A model generated the notes under the pieces. That model searched no databases, was not told the DNA's origin, and saw only the letters and a program-made list of their open reading frames with translations. Shown here in pieces: positions 10,269 to 19,591 of a stretch of 64,000 nt of DNA; the first letter of the stretch is position 1, and each line of letters opens with the position of its first letter. This stretch comes from Bacteroidetes bacterium UBA1312 (GTDB taxonomy: Bacteria; Bacteroidota; Bacteroidia; Chitinophagales; Chitinophagaceae): contig DBTQ01000013.1 of the NCBI GenBank assembly GCA_002307135.1, forward strand, positions 65,270 to 129,269, written 5' to 3'. The translations under genes and the position numbers were made by a program.

Positions 10269-10743
10269 AAAAAATGTTTAAAAGTTAACAATAAAGTAAA
10301 TGTGTTTATAAATAATTAACTAGCATTTAGTTACAAATAATGATTTTATATTTGTATCTATTGATTTGATAACTCTCATACTAATTAGTAAATAAAAACA
10401 TTCAAAAACAAAATTACAATAAAATTTAACAAATCCTATTTTTTATATAACTGGTTATTTTTTTATATTAATAGTCTATTACTTTATTGGTTTGTAATAT
10501 TATATGAATTGTTTTAATGTAAATAAATGTGCAAATAATGTTGCTCTGTGTGGTACAATGCTAGATTTGCTATTCGTTTTTTTAAAAAAGTAACTTAAAA
10601 TCGAAAGCCAATGTTATCCATACTTTTGTGCTACCCAATGATTTCTAATCTTTGGTCAATCAGGTGTTAGAATTAATCAAAAAATACTCATACAATTTTC
10701 AATCCTGTTTAGCTCAACTTTGGACATTCAAATCAAATATGTT
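10269..10743. other. AT-rich gene-free gap
   Basis: 475 bases between the divergent giant cargo gene and the DUF255 gene, very AT-rich. I see no RNA gene or plausible ORF. It must hold both promoters. The minus-strand -7-like CAAAATTA (10409-10416, reading TAATTTTG) and the plus-strand TACTTTTG (10621-10628) fit the -7 consensus, but neither has a well-spaced -33 TTG. Confidence 0.5.
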
Positions 10744-12765
10744 ATGCCTAACCACCTTCAATATGAACAAAGCACATACTTACTTCAACACGCCAATAAC
10801 CCCGTTAATTGGTATCCTTGGGGAGAGGAGGCTTTTGCACTCGCTAAGATTGCCAATAAACCTGTAATTGTGAGTATTGGCTATGCTGCTTGCCATTGGT
10901 GCCATGTAATGGAGCGTGAAAGTTTTGAAGATGATACTACCGCGGCATACATGAACGAACACTTTATCAATATCAAAGTTGATAGAGAAGAATATCCTGA
11001 TGTCGATGATTTTTATATGACAGCCGTTCAGGCAATAACTGGCAGCGGAGGCTGGCCTTTGAACGTTTTTGTGTCTTTTGATAAAGCGCCTTTCTATGGG
11101 GGAACATATTTTCCTCCGATCGCTGCTCATGGCCGTTTATCATGGTTGCAATTGCTTGCACGGATGAATGATGTTTGGCAACACCGTCCTGAAGAAGTCC
11201 GACAACAGGCGACACAAATGATTACGTATTTAAAAACGGCGGCTCAACTCAGTAGTGTTTCTACAGATGAACAATGGACTGTTGAATACGCTTTACAAAG
11301 TGCTAAAAACATGTTGCTACAAGCTGATCGTGTAAATGGAGGCTTTGGTAGAGCTCCAAAATTCCCATCAACTATGGCTATTAAATTTCTACTTGAACAT
11401 GCACATTATACTGGTAGTCTGGATGCCTTAAAACATGCGATACTCAGTCTCGATGCAATCATTGAAGGAGGTATATATGATCAGATTGGAGGAGGTTTTG
11501 CTCGTTATTCAGTTGATGATAAATGGTTGGTTCCTCATTTTGAAAAGATGCTCTATGATAATGCAATGCTCCTTTCTACACTTTGTGATGCCTACATGAT
11601 AACTAAAAGACTTCGATACAAAGAGGTTGCTGCAGAAACAATTGAATTTTTATTGCGAGAGATGAAAGCTCCGGATGCTGGATTTTACAGCGCACTAGAT
11701 GCAGACAGCGAAGGTGTAGAAGGTAAATATTATACATGGACATTTGAACAGTGGAATAAAATAATGACAAATACCGATCCTTATGTTTCCATATATTTTG
11801 GTGTGAAAAAAGAAGGTAATTGGGAAGGTACCAACATATTGCATGTGGCAACCCGTATTGAACACATTTGTGCAACCAACAATTTGTCGGAAGCTCAAGT
11901 TATGGACGTCATTTCTACAGCCAAAAAAGCATTGTGGCAGGAGAGAGAAAATAGAGTCCGACCGGGAACAGATGACAAATGTTTACTTTCTTGGAACGCA
12001 TTGATGAACACTTCGCTGACAAAGGCTTCTGTGGCTTTTGAATGTGCAGAATATTTACTTGAATCGAAGCGACATTTGCAATGGATGTTGGATAATTTTA
12101 TTGTTGATGGTGCACTAAAGCATGTATGGAAAAATGGAACTGCACGGATCGCTGCTAATCTCGATGATTATGCATATTTGATACAAGCATTACTCCAAAT
12201 GGCCTCTGCAACCAGTGAAGAGAAATGGATATTATGTGCAGTTGAATTTATGGACCATATACAACAATATTTTTCAGAAAGAGACGTTTCATTATTTTAC
12301 TACACCTCATCCCTTGAAAATAATATTCCACTACGTAAGGCTGATACTTATGATGGCGTTACTCCATCCTCAAATGCGGTAATGGCAGAGTGTTTAAGTG
12401 TGTTAGGAATGTTAGCAGACCGCAGTGATTGGATTGCTCAATCTGAGCATATGTTGCAACAGATGCGACATCCTGCGCAGCGACATGCTACTTCATTTGC
12501 TTATTGGAATATTTTGATGCAACGATTAATTAAAGAATTTAAAACCGTAATAGTGACTGGGTTTGCAGCTGAAAGGACTTTTGCCAGCTTGCAGAAAAAA
12601 TTTGCGCCGGAATGTTTTTATTTTTTTCAAAAGACAGAAAATTTCGTAACTATGCCATTCAGAAAGACGATCGAAGAAAAAACACAAATTTTTATTTGCA
12701 CCAAAAATAGTTGTTTTTCACCTGTTGAAAATTTGTCTGAAAGCATTGATTTTACTATATTTTAA
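10744..12765 (+). CDS. Thioredoxin-fold DUF255 protein, YyaL/SSP411 type
   Basis: A 673-residue protein of the YyaL / spermatogenesis-associated protein 20 family. I start it at the ATG at 10744 because the family begins with the conserved block found here ([19 protein letters not shown]); the frame is open to a TTG at 10720. The N-terminal thioredoxin-like domain has a CxxC in [16 protein letters not shown] and the family block GGWPLNVF. The remainder is an alpha/alpha-barrel resembling N-acylglucosamine 2-epimerase/cellulase folds, with [17 protein letters not shown] and [14 protein letters not shown]. The biochemical function is not established. No signal peptide, so cytoplasmic. It is monocistronic, with gldK starting 177 bases later. 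Confidence 0.9.
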   Translation: MPNHLQYEQSTYLLQHANNPVNWYPWGEEAFALAKIANKPVIVSIGYAACHWCHVMERESFEDDTTAAYMNEHFINIKVDREEYPDVDDFYMTAVQAITGSGGWPLNVFVSFDKAPFYGGTYFPPIAAHGRLSWLQLLARMNDVWQHRPEEVRQQATQMITYLKTAAQLSSVSTDEQWTVEYALQSAKNMLLQADRVNGGFGRAPKFPSTMAIKFLLEHAHYTGSLDALKHAILSLDAIIEGGIYDQIGGGFARYSVDDKWLVPHFEKMLYDNAMLLSTLCDAYMITKRLRYKEVAAETIEFLLREMKAPDAGFYSALDADSEGVEGKYYTWTFEQWNKIMTNTDPYVSIYFGVKKEGNWEGTNILHVATRIEHICATNNLSEAQVMDVISTAKKALWQERENRVRPGTDDKCLLSWNALMNTSLTKASVAFECAEYLLESKRHLQWMLDNFIVDGALKHVWKNGTARIAANLDDYAYLIQALLQMASATSEEKWILCAVEFMDHIQQYFSERDVSLFYYTSSLENNIPLRKADTYDGVTPSSNAVMAECLSVLGMLADRSDWIAQSEHMLQQMRHPAQRHATSFAYWNILMQRLIKEFKTVIVTGFAAERTFASLQKKFAPECFYFFQKTENFVTMPFRKTIEEKTQIFICTKNSCFSPVENLSESIDFTIF

Positions 12766-12942
12766 CAAAAAACAACGCCAAAATTTAAGTCTATAGTTTG
12801 TAGCGGCTGAAAAATATTTTTTTGAAAACAGTTGCTTTTTACAAAAAAACTTTAAATATTGTGTGCCAGTTTTAGAATGAAATTGAAAAAGAATAGAAAA
12901 TTTTACCTTTATTTGCCTAATTGCATAAACAAAAGAAATAGT

Positions 12943-14199
12943 ATGAAACAACTTTCCCTGAAGATTTCGGCAGTTGCATTGGTTGCATTAGCTGCAAGCT
13001 GTGGAAAATCGGGTAGTGGCGGCCAACTAGTTGGTGCTCCTAACATTTCGCCTTTCAAAGCTCCTGTACCTGTTGGAATGGTTTATGTTCCATCTGGTGT
13101 TTTGAAGATGGGAGCAAGTGATCAGGATGTTAGAGGAAGAAATGACGCCTTGATACGTACCGTACAGATGACTGGCTTTTACATGGATGCTACCGAAATA
13201 TCCAACTCTGAGTATCGTCAATTTACCAATTGGGTTCGTGATTCTATTGCGCACACAACGTTGGGTGATATGAAAGATAATGCGGATGGAACACAGTCTC
13301 TTGATATGAGCAAAAAAATCAATTGGAAAGATGCTGACGTTCAAGAGCAATTGTCTATACTTTATACACCAGCAGATCAAACTGGCTGGGGTGTTAAGGA
13401 ATTCGATAATAGTAAACTTGTATATCATTTTACATACTATGACTATGAAGGACATATAAAAAGTCCAGGTCAGCCGGCGAAAAGCTTTATAAAAGAAGAA
13501 AATGTTGCTGTATATCCAGATACTACTGTTTGGGTGCGTCAGTTTTCTTATTCTTACAACGAACCAATCGCTAGACAATACAACTGGTTTGGCGCTTTTG
13601 ATAACTATCCTGTTGTTGGTATCAAATGGAAACAGGCCAATGCATTTTGTAACTGGCGTACAACCGAATGGCGCAAAGACCACGATAAAAGAAAGCAATA
13701 TTTTGAAGGTAAATTTATGTTGCCGAACGAAATGCAGTGGGAGTGGGCTGCTCGTGGTGGTCGTAACGAATCCCCTTATCCATGGGGAGGTCCTTACATT
13801 CTTAACAAAAAAGGTTGCTACTTAGCAAACTTTAAGCCTCAAAGAGGCAATTATGCAGCTGACGGAGGCTTATATACAGTTCCTGTTAATAAATATTGGC
13901 CAAATGATTATGGTTTGTATAACATGGCAGGTAACGTTTCTGAGTGGACTAGTAGCCCTTATTATGGCAATACTTATAATCAAGTAGCGGACGTTAATCC
14001 AAGTTTGGATATGAAAACGAAAAGTACAGATCCTCAATGGTTACAACGTAAAGTAGTTCGTGGTGGTAGTTGGAGAGACGTTTCATATTATTTGCAAGTA
14101 AGCACTCGTGATTACGAATACGCTGATACTGCAAAGGCATACATCGGATTCCGTTGTATTTATCAAGAAATAGCACCAGCGTTAACTAACAGACGTTAA
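12943..14199 (+). CDS. gldK: T9SS / gliding lipoprotein GldK (PorK)
   Basis: GldK, 418 aa, outer-membrane lipoprotein that with GldN/PorN forms the periplasmic ring of the type IX secretion system. Start chosen at the ATG at 12943, which gives a lipoprotein signal (MKQLSLKISAVALVALAASC, lipobox AASC); the frame is open upstream but that would bury the signal. The rest is an FGE-sulfatase (formylglycine-generating enzyme-like) domain: GMVYVPSGVLKMGASDQD, YMDATEISNSEYRQF, LPNEMQWEWAARGG, YPWGGPY, NMAGNVSEWTSSPYYG, VRGGSWRD. In T9SS proteins this fold is structural and is not thought to be catalytic. First gene of a gldKLMN operon; gap to gldL 44 bases. Confidence 0.97.
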   Translation: MKQLSLKISAVALVALAASCGKSGSGGQLVGAPNISPFKAPVPVGMVYVPSGVLKMGASDQDVRGRNDALIRTVQMTGFYMDATEISNSEYRQFTNWVRDSIAHTTLGDMKDNADGTQSLDMSKKINWKDADVQEQLSILYTPADQTGWGVKEFDNSKLVYHFTYYDYEGHIKSPGQPAKSFIKEENVAVYPDTTVWVRQFSYSYNEPIARQYNWFGAFDNYPVVGIKWKQANAFCNWRTTEWRKDHDKRKQYFEGKFMLPNEMQWEWAARGGRNESPYPWGGPYILNKKGCYLANFKPQRGNYAADGGLYTVPVNKYWPNDYGLYNMAGNVSEWTSSPYYGNTYNQVADVNPSLDMKTKSTDPQWLQRKVVRGGSWRDVSYYLQVSTRDYEYADTAKAYIGFRCIYQEIAPALTNRR

Positions 14200-14243
14200 T
14201 AAAATCTATCTAAACAATTTTTAAAAAGAAACAAAGCAATAAT

Positions 14244-15065
14244 ATGAAATCAGTATCCTTGTTTTTCGAAACTTCCAAAGGTAAATATGTAAAAAACTTC
14301 ATCATTGGTATAGGTGCGTCAGTTGTGCTTATAGGTGCCCTTGGTAAGATTCAGCACTGGGCTATAGGTGGTCCTTTACTTACTGCAGGTATGCTCACAG
14401 AGGCTTTTATCTTTGCAATGTTAGGTCTTCTACCACCTCATAAAGATTACTACTGGGAAAAAATATATCCAGGATTGGATGAAAGTCCAGAAGTTGAACA
14501 CTACAAAAAAGGTGGCAGCAAAAAAATTGGTACACCTGATAGTATGTCTCCAATGGCAGCATTTGACAAAATGATGGAAGAGGCAGCAATGACACCAACA
14601 AATTTGAATAAATTGAACGATAATTTCCAAAAATTTGGGTTGGTAGTTAATAATATTAAAGATATGTCTGATGTAACCGCTGCAACTAACGAATATTCTG
14701 CTAGTGCTCGTAATGCAGCTGGAGCTTTGGGTCAAATGTCTGATACATTCTCTGGCGCTACACGTACTATGACAGCATTCAATAATGCAGCTGATGATAC
14801 AATCTCTTTCCACAAACAAGTTCAAGTATTGTCTGGTAACCTTAATTCGTTGAATCAAATTTATGAAGTAGAATTAACTGATGCTAACAATCATTTGAAA
14901 GCTATGAATAAATTCTACAGCAATTTGGTTAATGCTTCTGATGCAATGGCTTCCAGTGCTCAAGATGCAATCTCAGCAAAAGAACAAATGGGTGCTTTGG
15001 CTAAAAACCTAACTACGTTGAACAGTATTTATGGTAACATGTTGTCTGCAATGCAAGGCCGCTAG
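14244..15065 (+). CDS. gldL: T9SS inner-membrane motor protein GldL (PorL)
   Basis: GldL, 273 aa. Two transmembrane helices near the N-terminus (about residues 16-37 and 42-63: FIIGIGASVVLIGALGKIQ, GPLLTAGMLTEAFIFAMLG), then a soluble alpha-helical, coiled-coil-like tail. In the family, GldL forms a ring around a GldM dimer in the inner membrane and uses proton flow to power T9SS export and gliding. A conserved acidic residue in helix 2 (the E of MLTEAF) fits the residue implicated in proton use. Second gene of gldKLMN; followed by a 100-base gap with possible RNA structure before gldM. Confidence 0.97.
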   Translation: MKSVSLFFETSKGKYVKNFIIGIGASVVLIGALGKIQHWAIGGPLLTAGMLTEAFIFAMLGLLPPHKDYYWEKIYPGLDESPEVEHYKKGGSKKIGTPDSMSPMAAFDKMMEEAAMTPTNLNKLNDNFQKFGLVVNNIKDMSDVTAATNEYSASARNAAGALGQMSDTFSGATRTMTAFNNAADDTISFHKQVQVLSGNLNSLNQIYEVELTDANNHLKAMNKFYSNLVNASDAMASSAQDAISAKEQMGALAKNLTTLNSIYGNMLSAMQGR

Positions 15066-15165
15066 TACTGACAGAATAACTTGTAATGATATATGTGGTC
15101 ATTCTGTACCACTATGCTTACAAACAAACAAACAATTATTCTTAACAAACTGAAATTAATAAAGA

Positions 15166-16734
15166 ATGTCAATACCTAAAGAGCCCCGGCAGATAATGAT
15201 CAACCTAATGTACTTAGTGTTGACGGCATTGCTGGCCCTTAACGTATCTTCCGAGATCTTGGCGGCCTTCCGTACCATTAACAAAAGTATCTCCCGATCT
15301 AATCTGTCTATAGATGATAAAAATGCTGCTAAATATAAATTTTTCCAAGATCAAATGGATACACCATCTGAGCGTGAAAAAACTAAGCCTTATTATGATC
15401 TCGCAATGCAAATTAAAGCACAGTCAGGTGATTTGGTTAAATATTTAGACGATTGGAAAACCCGTCTGATCATGCAATCAGGTGGTTGGAGGGATTCAGT
15501 AAAATATCCTGGAGAAATTGCTAATGAAAGTGATTTGCATGCCTCTACCGATTTGTTGGTAGAAAAGGAAAAAGGTGGAGATGAAATTAAAAAGCGCTTG
15601 GAAAATTATCGTCTTCAATTGCTAAAAGCTTTGGATATGAATGAAAGCTCTCCTTTGGCTAAATCATTGCCATTGAAAATTGAAAATGTAAAACCTTCCG
15701 ATGCTAATCCAAGAGGTGAATGGAGTGCAGGTAACTTCTATAATATGCCAGTAATTGCCGCAGTTACCTTAATGTCTAAATTTCAGAATGACATTAAAAA
15801 CTCTGAAGCTATGGTTGTAGATCAGTTGTTTGATAAAATACATGAAAAAGATGTAAAATTTGATGACTTCAAAGCTGTTGCGGTACCTAAACAAAGCTAC
15901 TTGCTAGAAGGACAGAAAGTTGAAGCTGAAATTTTGTTGGCTGCTTACAAGACTACTCTTAACCCTACAGTATCTGCATCTGGTGGTGGTGGACGCGTTG
16001 TGAAAATCGAGCAAGGTGTGGCACATTGGGAAGGTACTGCTACTGGTAAAGGCCTTCAAACTGTTAGTGGTAAGATATCTTTAGATATGGGTGGTAAAAT
16101 TGCAACTCGTGATTATAAATTCGAATACATGGTGGGTTCTACTGGAGCTTCTATGCAATTAGATAAAATGAACGTTTTCTATATTGGTGTTCCGAATCCG
16201 GTAACAGTTTCTGCTGCCGGCTATTCAATGGAAGACATTTCTTTGAATATTCCAGGTGCACAAATAACCTCTGGCGGAGCACTAGGTAAGTATAATGTTT
16301 CGGTTACACAGCAAGGTAAAGTAATGGCTGTCATCAGTGCTAAAACACCTACAGGTCCAAAAGAAGTTGGAAAACAAGAGATTCGTGTAAAAGTTATTCC
16401 TGATCCGGTTGCAGAAATTAACGGCAAATCTGGTAGCTTTGCAGAATCTGCAGGAAGAATGAAAATTAGCCCTGGTATTGTTGCCGCAATGAAAGGTTTT
16501 GATTTTGAAGCTAAATTCTTGGTTACTGGTTTCGACCTTTTTTATCTGCAAAAAAGACAAGATCCAGTTGGTCCTTTGCACGTAACAGGTCCTTTGTTTA
16601 GTAGCAGCAAACAAGTTCAGCAAATAATTGATAAGTGCAAACCTGGAGATAAGTTTTTCATTGAATCAATTAAAGCTAAGGGGCCAGATAATACACCACG
16701 TTCCTTGAATCCAATTATTATAACAGTCAACTAA
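15166..16734 (+). CDS. gldM: T9SS motor shaft protein GldM (PorM)
   Basis: GldM, 522 aa. It opens SIPKEPRQIMINLMYLVLT, with a short cytoplasmic segment and one transmembrane helix (about residues 10-32), followed by a long periplasmic region. In the family this region has four domains (D1 helical, D2-D4 beta), spans the periplasm as a dimer and contacts the GldK/GldN ring. The C-terminal half here (VEAEILLAAYKTTLNPTVSA, PDPVAEINGKSG and following) matches the beta D2-D4 part. Third gene of the operon; gldN begins 32 bases after the stop. Confidence 0.97.
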   Translation: MSIPKEPRQIMINLMYLVLTALLALNVSSEILAAFRTINKSISRSNLSIDDKNAAKYKFFQDQMDTPSEREKTKPYYDLAMQIKAQSGDLVKYLDDWKTRLIMQSGGWRDSVKYPGEIANESDLHASTDLLVEKEKGGDEIKKRLENYRLQLLKALDMNESSPLAKSLPLKIENVKPSDANPRGEWSAGNFYNMPVIAAVTLMSKFQNDIKNSEAMVVDQLFDKIHEKDVKFDDFKAVAVPKQSYLLEGQKVEAEILLAAYKTTLNPTVSASGGGGRVVKIEQGVAHWEGTATGKGLQTVSGKISLDMGGKIATRDYKFEYMVGSTGASMQLDKMNVFYIGVPNPVTVSAAGYSMEDISLNIPGAQITSGGALGKYNVSVTQQGKVMAVISAKTPTGPKEVGKQEIRVKVIPDPVAEINGKSGSFAESAGRMKISPGIVAAMKGFDFEAKFLVTGFDLFYLQKRQDPVGPLHVTGPLFSSSKQVQQIIDKCKPGDKFFIESIKAKGPDNTPRSLNPIIITVN

Positions 16735-16766
16735 TTATTTTTAACTCAGAAAATTTGTTCAGGATC

Positions 16767-17681
16767 ATGAATGTCCTTAAATCATACAGACTATCGGCTA
16801 TCGCTGCGCTGCTCGTATCTACTTCTTTGGGAGCTAATGCACAGACAGGTACAATGACAGACCGTGCTACTACTGCCGACAATTCGGCTGTAAAGGCTGA
16901 TTGGCAAGTTTCTCGCCGCCCAGATGGAGCATACGATAAAGTAGCACATGTTTCTAAAGCTTTGCCTTGGCAACCATTGCGTGAAGACGATGTAATGTGG
17001 AAAAAACGCGTTTGGCGTGAAATTGATACGCGTCAAAAAATGAATATGCCATTTATTTATCCTGGTGATGAAAACACTGGTGGTGGAACATTTATTGAAA
17101 TATTGATTGATGGGGTTAAAAAAGGTAAAATGCAAGCGTATGATGGACTTGATGAACGTTTTACAACCCCCCTTACAAAGGAACGTTTAATGGAACTTTT
17201 AATTGGTAAGCCAGATACAAGTATGGTTGAAAATCCAATTACAGGTGAAATGACTAGACGTATCGTAAATAATGAATTTGACTTGAATAAAGTTACTAAA
17301 TATCGTATTAAAGAGGATGTGATATTCGATCGTAATTTAGGTAAAAAAGTAACTCGTATTATAGGCTTGGCTCCATTGAAAGATCAAACTACATCTACAG
17401 GGGAATTCATGGGTACAGCTCCGTTGTTTTGGTTATACTATCCTGACATTCGTGATGTGTTAGCACAGTATGAAGTATTTAACCCTGATAATGATGTTGC
17501 TCGTATGACTTGGGACGATTATTTTGAAGGTCGTTTCTTCTCTAGCTATATCTACAAAATCAGCAATCCGTTTGATGCTCGTTTCAAAGACATGGGCATG
17601 TCTCAGTTAGATGTTTTACAAGAAAGTCAGAAGGTTTCCGATGACTTGTTGAATAAAGAACACGATATGTGGGTTTATTAA
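16767..17681 (+). CDS. gldN: T9SS periplasmic ring protein GldN (PorN)
   Basis: GldN, 304 aa, partner of GldK in the periplasmic ring of the T9SS. I use the ATG at 16767 (MNVLKSYRLSAIAALLV, signal cleavage near ANAQ); a TTG at 16755 is in frame but would add only four residues. Family blocks include DDVMWKKRVWREIDTRQKMN, the short PLFWLYYPDIRDVLAQYEV and the C-terminal WDDYFEGRFFSSYIYK. Last gene of gldKLMN, followed by a terminator hairpin. No porP/sprF gene precedes this cluster; a porP-like gene lies elsewhere in the window (40947-41987). Confidence 0.97.
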   Translation: MNVLKSYRLSAIAALLVSTSLGANAQTGTMTDRATTADNSAVKADWQVSRRPDGAYDKVAHVSKALPWQPLREDDVMWKKRVWREIDTRQKMNMPFIYPGDENTGGGTFIEILIDGVKKGKMQAYDGLDERFTTPLTKERLMELLIGKPDTSMVENPITGEMTRRIVNNEFDLNKVTKYRIKEDVIFDRNLGKKVTRIIGLAPLKDQTTSTGEFMGTAPLFWLYYPDIRDVLAQYEVFNPDNDVARMTWDDYFEGRFFSSYIYKISNPFDARFKDMGMSQLDVLQESQKVSDDLLNKEHDMWVY

Positions 17682-17707
17682 TGTCATCCAATTAGACTTA
17701 TACTTTT

Positions 17708-17748
17708 AATAGAAAAGCTTTGCATTTTGCAAGGCTTTTCTATTTTAT
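17708..17748 (+). terminator. Terminator after gldN
   Basis: A 17-bp stem with one mismatch (arms 17708-17724 and 17728-17744), a 3-base loop, and a T-rich 3' side. It closes the gldKLMN operon and separates it from comB. Confidence 0.75.
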
Positions 17749-17819
17749 TAACACTCTTGTTTTACTATGTTTTTGCATGTTTTTCTTTGGTATCTTGCAT
17801 CCCATTTTAATTTTATCAA

Positions 17820-18551
17820 ATGTCCAGCAATATTCATAAACCGTCTTTAGAGGTTTGTCTTTCTCCTGCATTATTACACCTCTTTAATACTAAAGATACA
17901 ATTACTGTCATTATTGATATTTTTAGAGCTACTTCCACTATTGTTGCGGCATTAGATAATGGGGCAAAATCTGTTATTCCTGTTGCTTCTGTTGCGGAAT
18001 GTATTTCATTAGGAAACGAAATAGACGGAAGCATTACTGCCGGGGAAAGAGATGGGAAAGTTGCTGATGGTCTGCAATATGGTAATTCGCCAACAGAATA
18101 TCCTATTGCATTTGTTTCTGGTAAAACACTTGTACTAACTACAACGAATGGGACTCGCTTATTGCACATGGTAAATGGAGCTGCAGAAATAATTATTGGC
18201 TCATTTTTAAATATTGATGCCGTATGTAATTACCTTATCGGACAAAACAAAAACGTTCTTTTGGCGTGTGCATCTTGGAAAGATCGATTTAATCTCGAGG
18301 ATACATTGTTTGCCGGTGCGGTTGTTGCAAAAGTCAAAGATTATTTCACGGTTAATTGTGACAGTGCTGTTGCATCACTTTCATTTCATAATGATTCGAA
18401 AGGCGATTATTTTAATTATTTAAAGCAAGGGGCACATTATAAACGCCTTTCTGGTTTTGGTCTGGAAAGCGATATGATTTATTGTACGACTACCAATATA
18501 CATCCAATTGTGCCAATCTTAAGAGGAAAAGAATTGGTAGCATTAAAATAA
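17820..18551 (+). CDS. comB: 2-phosphosulfolactate phosphatase family (ComB)
   Basis: A 243-residue ComB-family protein. In methanogens ComB hydrolyses 2-phospho-3-sulfolactate to 3-sulfolactate in coenzyme M synthesis; bacteria with ComB homologues do not generally make coenzyme M. Family blocks: VIIDIFRATSTIVAALDNGA (residues about 27-46), TAGERDGKVADGLQYGNSP and LTTTNGTRLLH. Cytoplasmic, no signal. It has its own intergenic region after the gldN terminator. Its stop lies two bases from the stop of the convergent metallo-hydrolase gene, with no hairpin between. Possible substrates here are unknown; a link to sulfonolipid or sulfolactate metabolism is inference only. Confidence 0.85.
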   Translation: MSSNIHKPSLEVCLSPALLHLFNTKDTITVIIDIFRATSTIVAALDNGAKSVIPVASVAECISLGNEIDGSITAGERDGKVADGLQYGNSPTEYPIAFVSGKTLVLTTTNGTRLLHMVNGAAEIIIGSFLNIDAVCNYLIGQNKNVLLACASWKDRFNLEDTLFAGAVVAKVKDYFTVNCDSAVASLSFHNDSKGDYFNYLKQGAHYKRLSGFGLESDMIYCTTTNIHPIVPILRGKELVALK

Positions 18552-18553
18552 TG

Positions 18554-19192
18554 CTAGCTTAAGAATGGATTATTTTTCTTTTCGGTACCTATGGTAGTAG
18601 TCGATCCATGTCCAGAATAAACAATTGTGTCTGGCGGTAAATTGAGCAATTGAGCTTTTATGCTATTGATAAGCGTGTCATAATCTCCACCAGGTAGATC
18701 TGTACGGCCAATACTTCCTGAAAATAAAGCATCTCCGCTGATTACCCAATTGTTATTGGCATTATAGAACGCAATACTCCCTGGAGAATGTCCGGGTACA
18801 AAACGAATTTCTAATTCGTCCTTCCCTAAATGTAATATTTCCTTTTCTTTGATAAATTGCGGAACTGTCTTTACTCCTCTGAAATTAAATCCAAACATTT
18901 GAGCAGAATTTGCCGCATGGTTGAGTACAGCTAGTTCCTTTTCATGTATAAAGAAGGGTATGTTGAATCGCTCTACTAATGCATCTACTCCAAAAATATG
19001 ATCGAGGTGAGCGTGAGTATTAATGATTGCCTGAACTTTTAAATCCTTACTAATTAAATGATTAATAACTTGGTTGACCTCATTCGTGTCATACATGCCG
19101 GGGTCAATAATCCAACATTCATTTAGTTCGTTTTTTATTATATAAGTATTCTCCTGAAAAGGATTAAATGTAAATTGTATTACACTGAGCAT
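18554..19192 (-). CDS. MBL-fold hydrolase, glyoxalase II-like
   Basis: A 212-residue metallo-beta-lactamase-fold protein. Metal-binding motifs are complete: THAHLDH, then PGHSPGS, then SGDALFSGSIGRTDL (Asp bridging ligand) and a final YSGHGSTT. The order and length match small glyoxalase II-like (YcbL-type) hydrolases of thioesters; the true substrate cannot be read from sequence. Last of three minus-strand genes spaced by 13-17 bases (unknown exported protein, DUF486, this one), so likely one transcript. Converges with comB with only two bases between stop codons. Confidence 0.9.
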   Translation of the reverse strand: MLSVIQFTFNPFQENTYIIKNELNECWIIDPGMYDTNEVNQVINHLISKDLKVQAIINTHAHLDHIFGVDALVERFNIPFFIHEKELAVLNHAANSAQMFGFNFRGVKTVPQFIKEKEILHLGKDELEIRFVPGHSPGSIAFYNANNNWVISGDALFSGSIGRTDLPGGDYDTLINSIKAQLLNLPPDTIVYSGHGSTTTIGTEKKNNPFLS

Positions 19193-19209
19193 ATTTCCTC
19201 AATTGTTGT

Positions 19210-19578
19210 TTATTTTTTGAAAATAAAATATACTGCTAACACTAGAAATCCGAAACCAATTAAGTGGTTTATGCGGAGCGTCTCTGTTTTGAACGCTAAA
19301 AGAGTGAATGCAGTAAATACTACTAATGTGATTACTTCTTGAATTACCTTTAATTGCCATAGCGTAAATGGACCTCCGTTTTCTTTAAATCCGATTCGGT
19401 TAGCAGGTACCTGAAAACAATATTCAAATAATGCAATACCCCAGCTAATCAGTATCACAGAGATTAGCCCCAGCTTGCTGGACCATTTCCACTCATGAAA
19501 TTTTAAATGTCCGTACCACGCTAGTGTCATAAATGTATTGGACAATATTAAAAGAAAAATAGTTAGTATCGTTTTCAT
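19210..19578 (-). CDS. DUF486 / DMT-like small membrane protein
   Basis: A 122-residue protein with four predicted transmembrane helices (TILTIFLLILSNTFMTLAW, LGLISVILISWGIALFEYCF, VIQEVITLVVFTAFTLLAF, LIGFGFLVLAVYFIF). Length and the blocks AWYGHLKF and FQVPANRIG are typical of the DUF486 family, which is related to small drug/metabolite transporters. Substrate unknown. Middle gene of the minus-strand trio. Confidence 0.85.
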   Translation of the reverse strand: MKTILTIFLLILSNTFMTLAWYGHLKFHEWKWSSKLGLISVILISWGIALFEYCFQVPANRIGFKENGGPFTLWQLKVIQEVITLVVFTAFTLLAFKTETLRINHLIGFGFLVLAVYFIFKK

Positions 19579-19591
19579 AGCAGTTTGTTTC

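Noticed and set aside
10720..10743. Upstream TTG start for the DUF255 protein
   Set aside because: It adds eight residues not typical of the family, whose conserved block begins right after the ATG at 10744.
13027..13698. 223-codon minus-strand ORF
   Set aside because: Antisense to gldK, with an unlikely Phe/Cys/Ile-rich composition; the plus-strand protein is a clear family member.
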